The notes below the pieces were generated by a model. That model searched no databases. It was not told the DNA's origin and saw only the letters and a list, made by a program, of their open reading frames with translations. From Mesostigma viride (Eukaryota; Streptophyta; Mesostigmatophyceae; Mesostigmatales; Mesostigmataceae): 26,803 bases of DNA. The stretch lies in NCBI GenBank assembly GCA_009746045.1, contig RPFO01000824.1, forward strand, positions 1-26,803, in the 5' to 3' direction. Positions 26,716 through 26,803 of the stretch are shown here, in pieces (within the stretch, counting starts at the first letter, position 1; every line of letters begins with the position of its first letter). Made by a program: the position numbers and the translations under genes.

Positions 26716-26803
26716 CTTTCCCCGCTGAAAAGGGTCCGCGGAAGCGTATTGTAGTGCGGCTGGCGCACAGGGGAGGGGTTGTTCGGACTGCCTCGCGGCA
26801 GCC

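Larger units (their letters stand above)
25871..26803. other. No gene recognised; possible flank of the element cluster
   Basis: About 930 bp without retroelement homology that I can see. ORFs up to 106 codons have no recognised domain. It may be host sequence or an unrelated repeat. The only structure noted is two short hairpins and a G-rich tandem repeat, listed separately. Confidence 0.5.

Overview
The window is eukaryotic DNA made almost entirely of mobile elements nested inside one another. I see no confidently recognisable host gene. Eukaryotic origin follows from LTR retrotransposons with Gag, integrase (IN), protease (PR), reverse transcriptase (RT) and RNase H (RH), and from a hAT transposase whose reading frame is restored by two GT-AG introns. 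The host cannot be named from this; a repeat-rich alga or other protist is my guess.

Four copia-like LTR retrotransposons lie on the minus strand. I call them R1 to R4. R3 (fragments between 12747 and 20577) is the oldest layer and has been hit four times. R4 (from 20578 rightwards) entered its gag. A palindromic foldback element (18866-19750, TSD CTCGG) split its Gag zinc knuckle. A hAT transposon (13335-17508, TSD ATGCACCC) split its integrase. R1 (1-12746, running off the left edge) entered its protease. R2 (4555-12373, TSD CATAC) then inserted into the 5' LTR of R1; its two 617-bp LTRs differ at only two positions that I can find, so it is the youngest retroelement.

Within a retroelement the order, read on the minus strand, is 5' LTR, an extra ORF upstream of gag (R1 and R2), gag with a CCHC knuckle, pol, polypurine tract and 3' LTR. 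Pol is unusual: the order is IN-PR-RT-RH, whereas copia elements have PR-IN-RT-RH and Ty3/gypsy elements PR-RT-RH-IN. R4 carries IN, PR and the start of RT in one open frame, so the order is not an assembly guess. In R1, R2 and R3, gag is followed by an in-frame UGA-C and then pol in the same frame, suggesting stop-codon readthrough. All LTRs end AGTT...AACT instead of TG...CA, with 5-bp target duplications where these can be checked, and each has a small hairpin at its U3 end. R1 and R2 form one subfamily (CxC in the IN zinc domain); R3 and R4 form another (CxxC).

Region by region: 1-4227 R1 coding part; 4228-4554 first part of the R1 LTR; 4555-12373 R2; 12379-12746 rest of the R1 LTR; 12747-13334 R3 PR and IN tail; 13335-17508 hAT; 17517-18865 R3 IN and end of Gag; 18866-19750 foldback; 19751-20577 R3 Gag; 20578-25260 R4; 25261-25830 a decayed IN fragment with a 71-bp tandem repeat; 25871-26803 no gene recognised.
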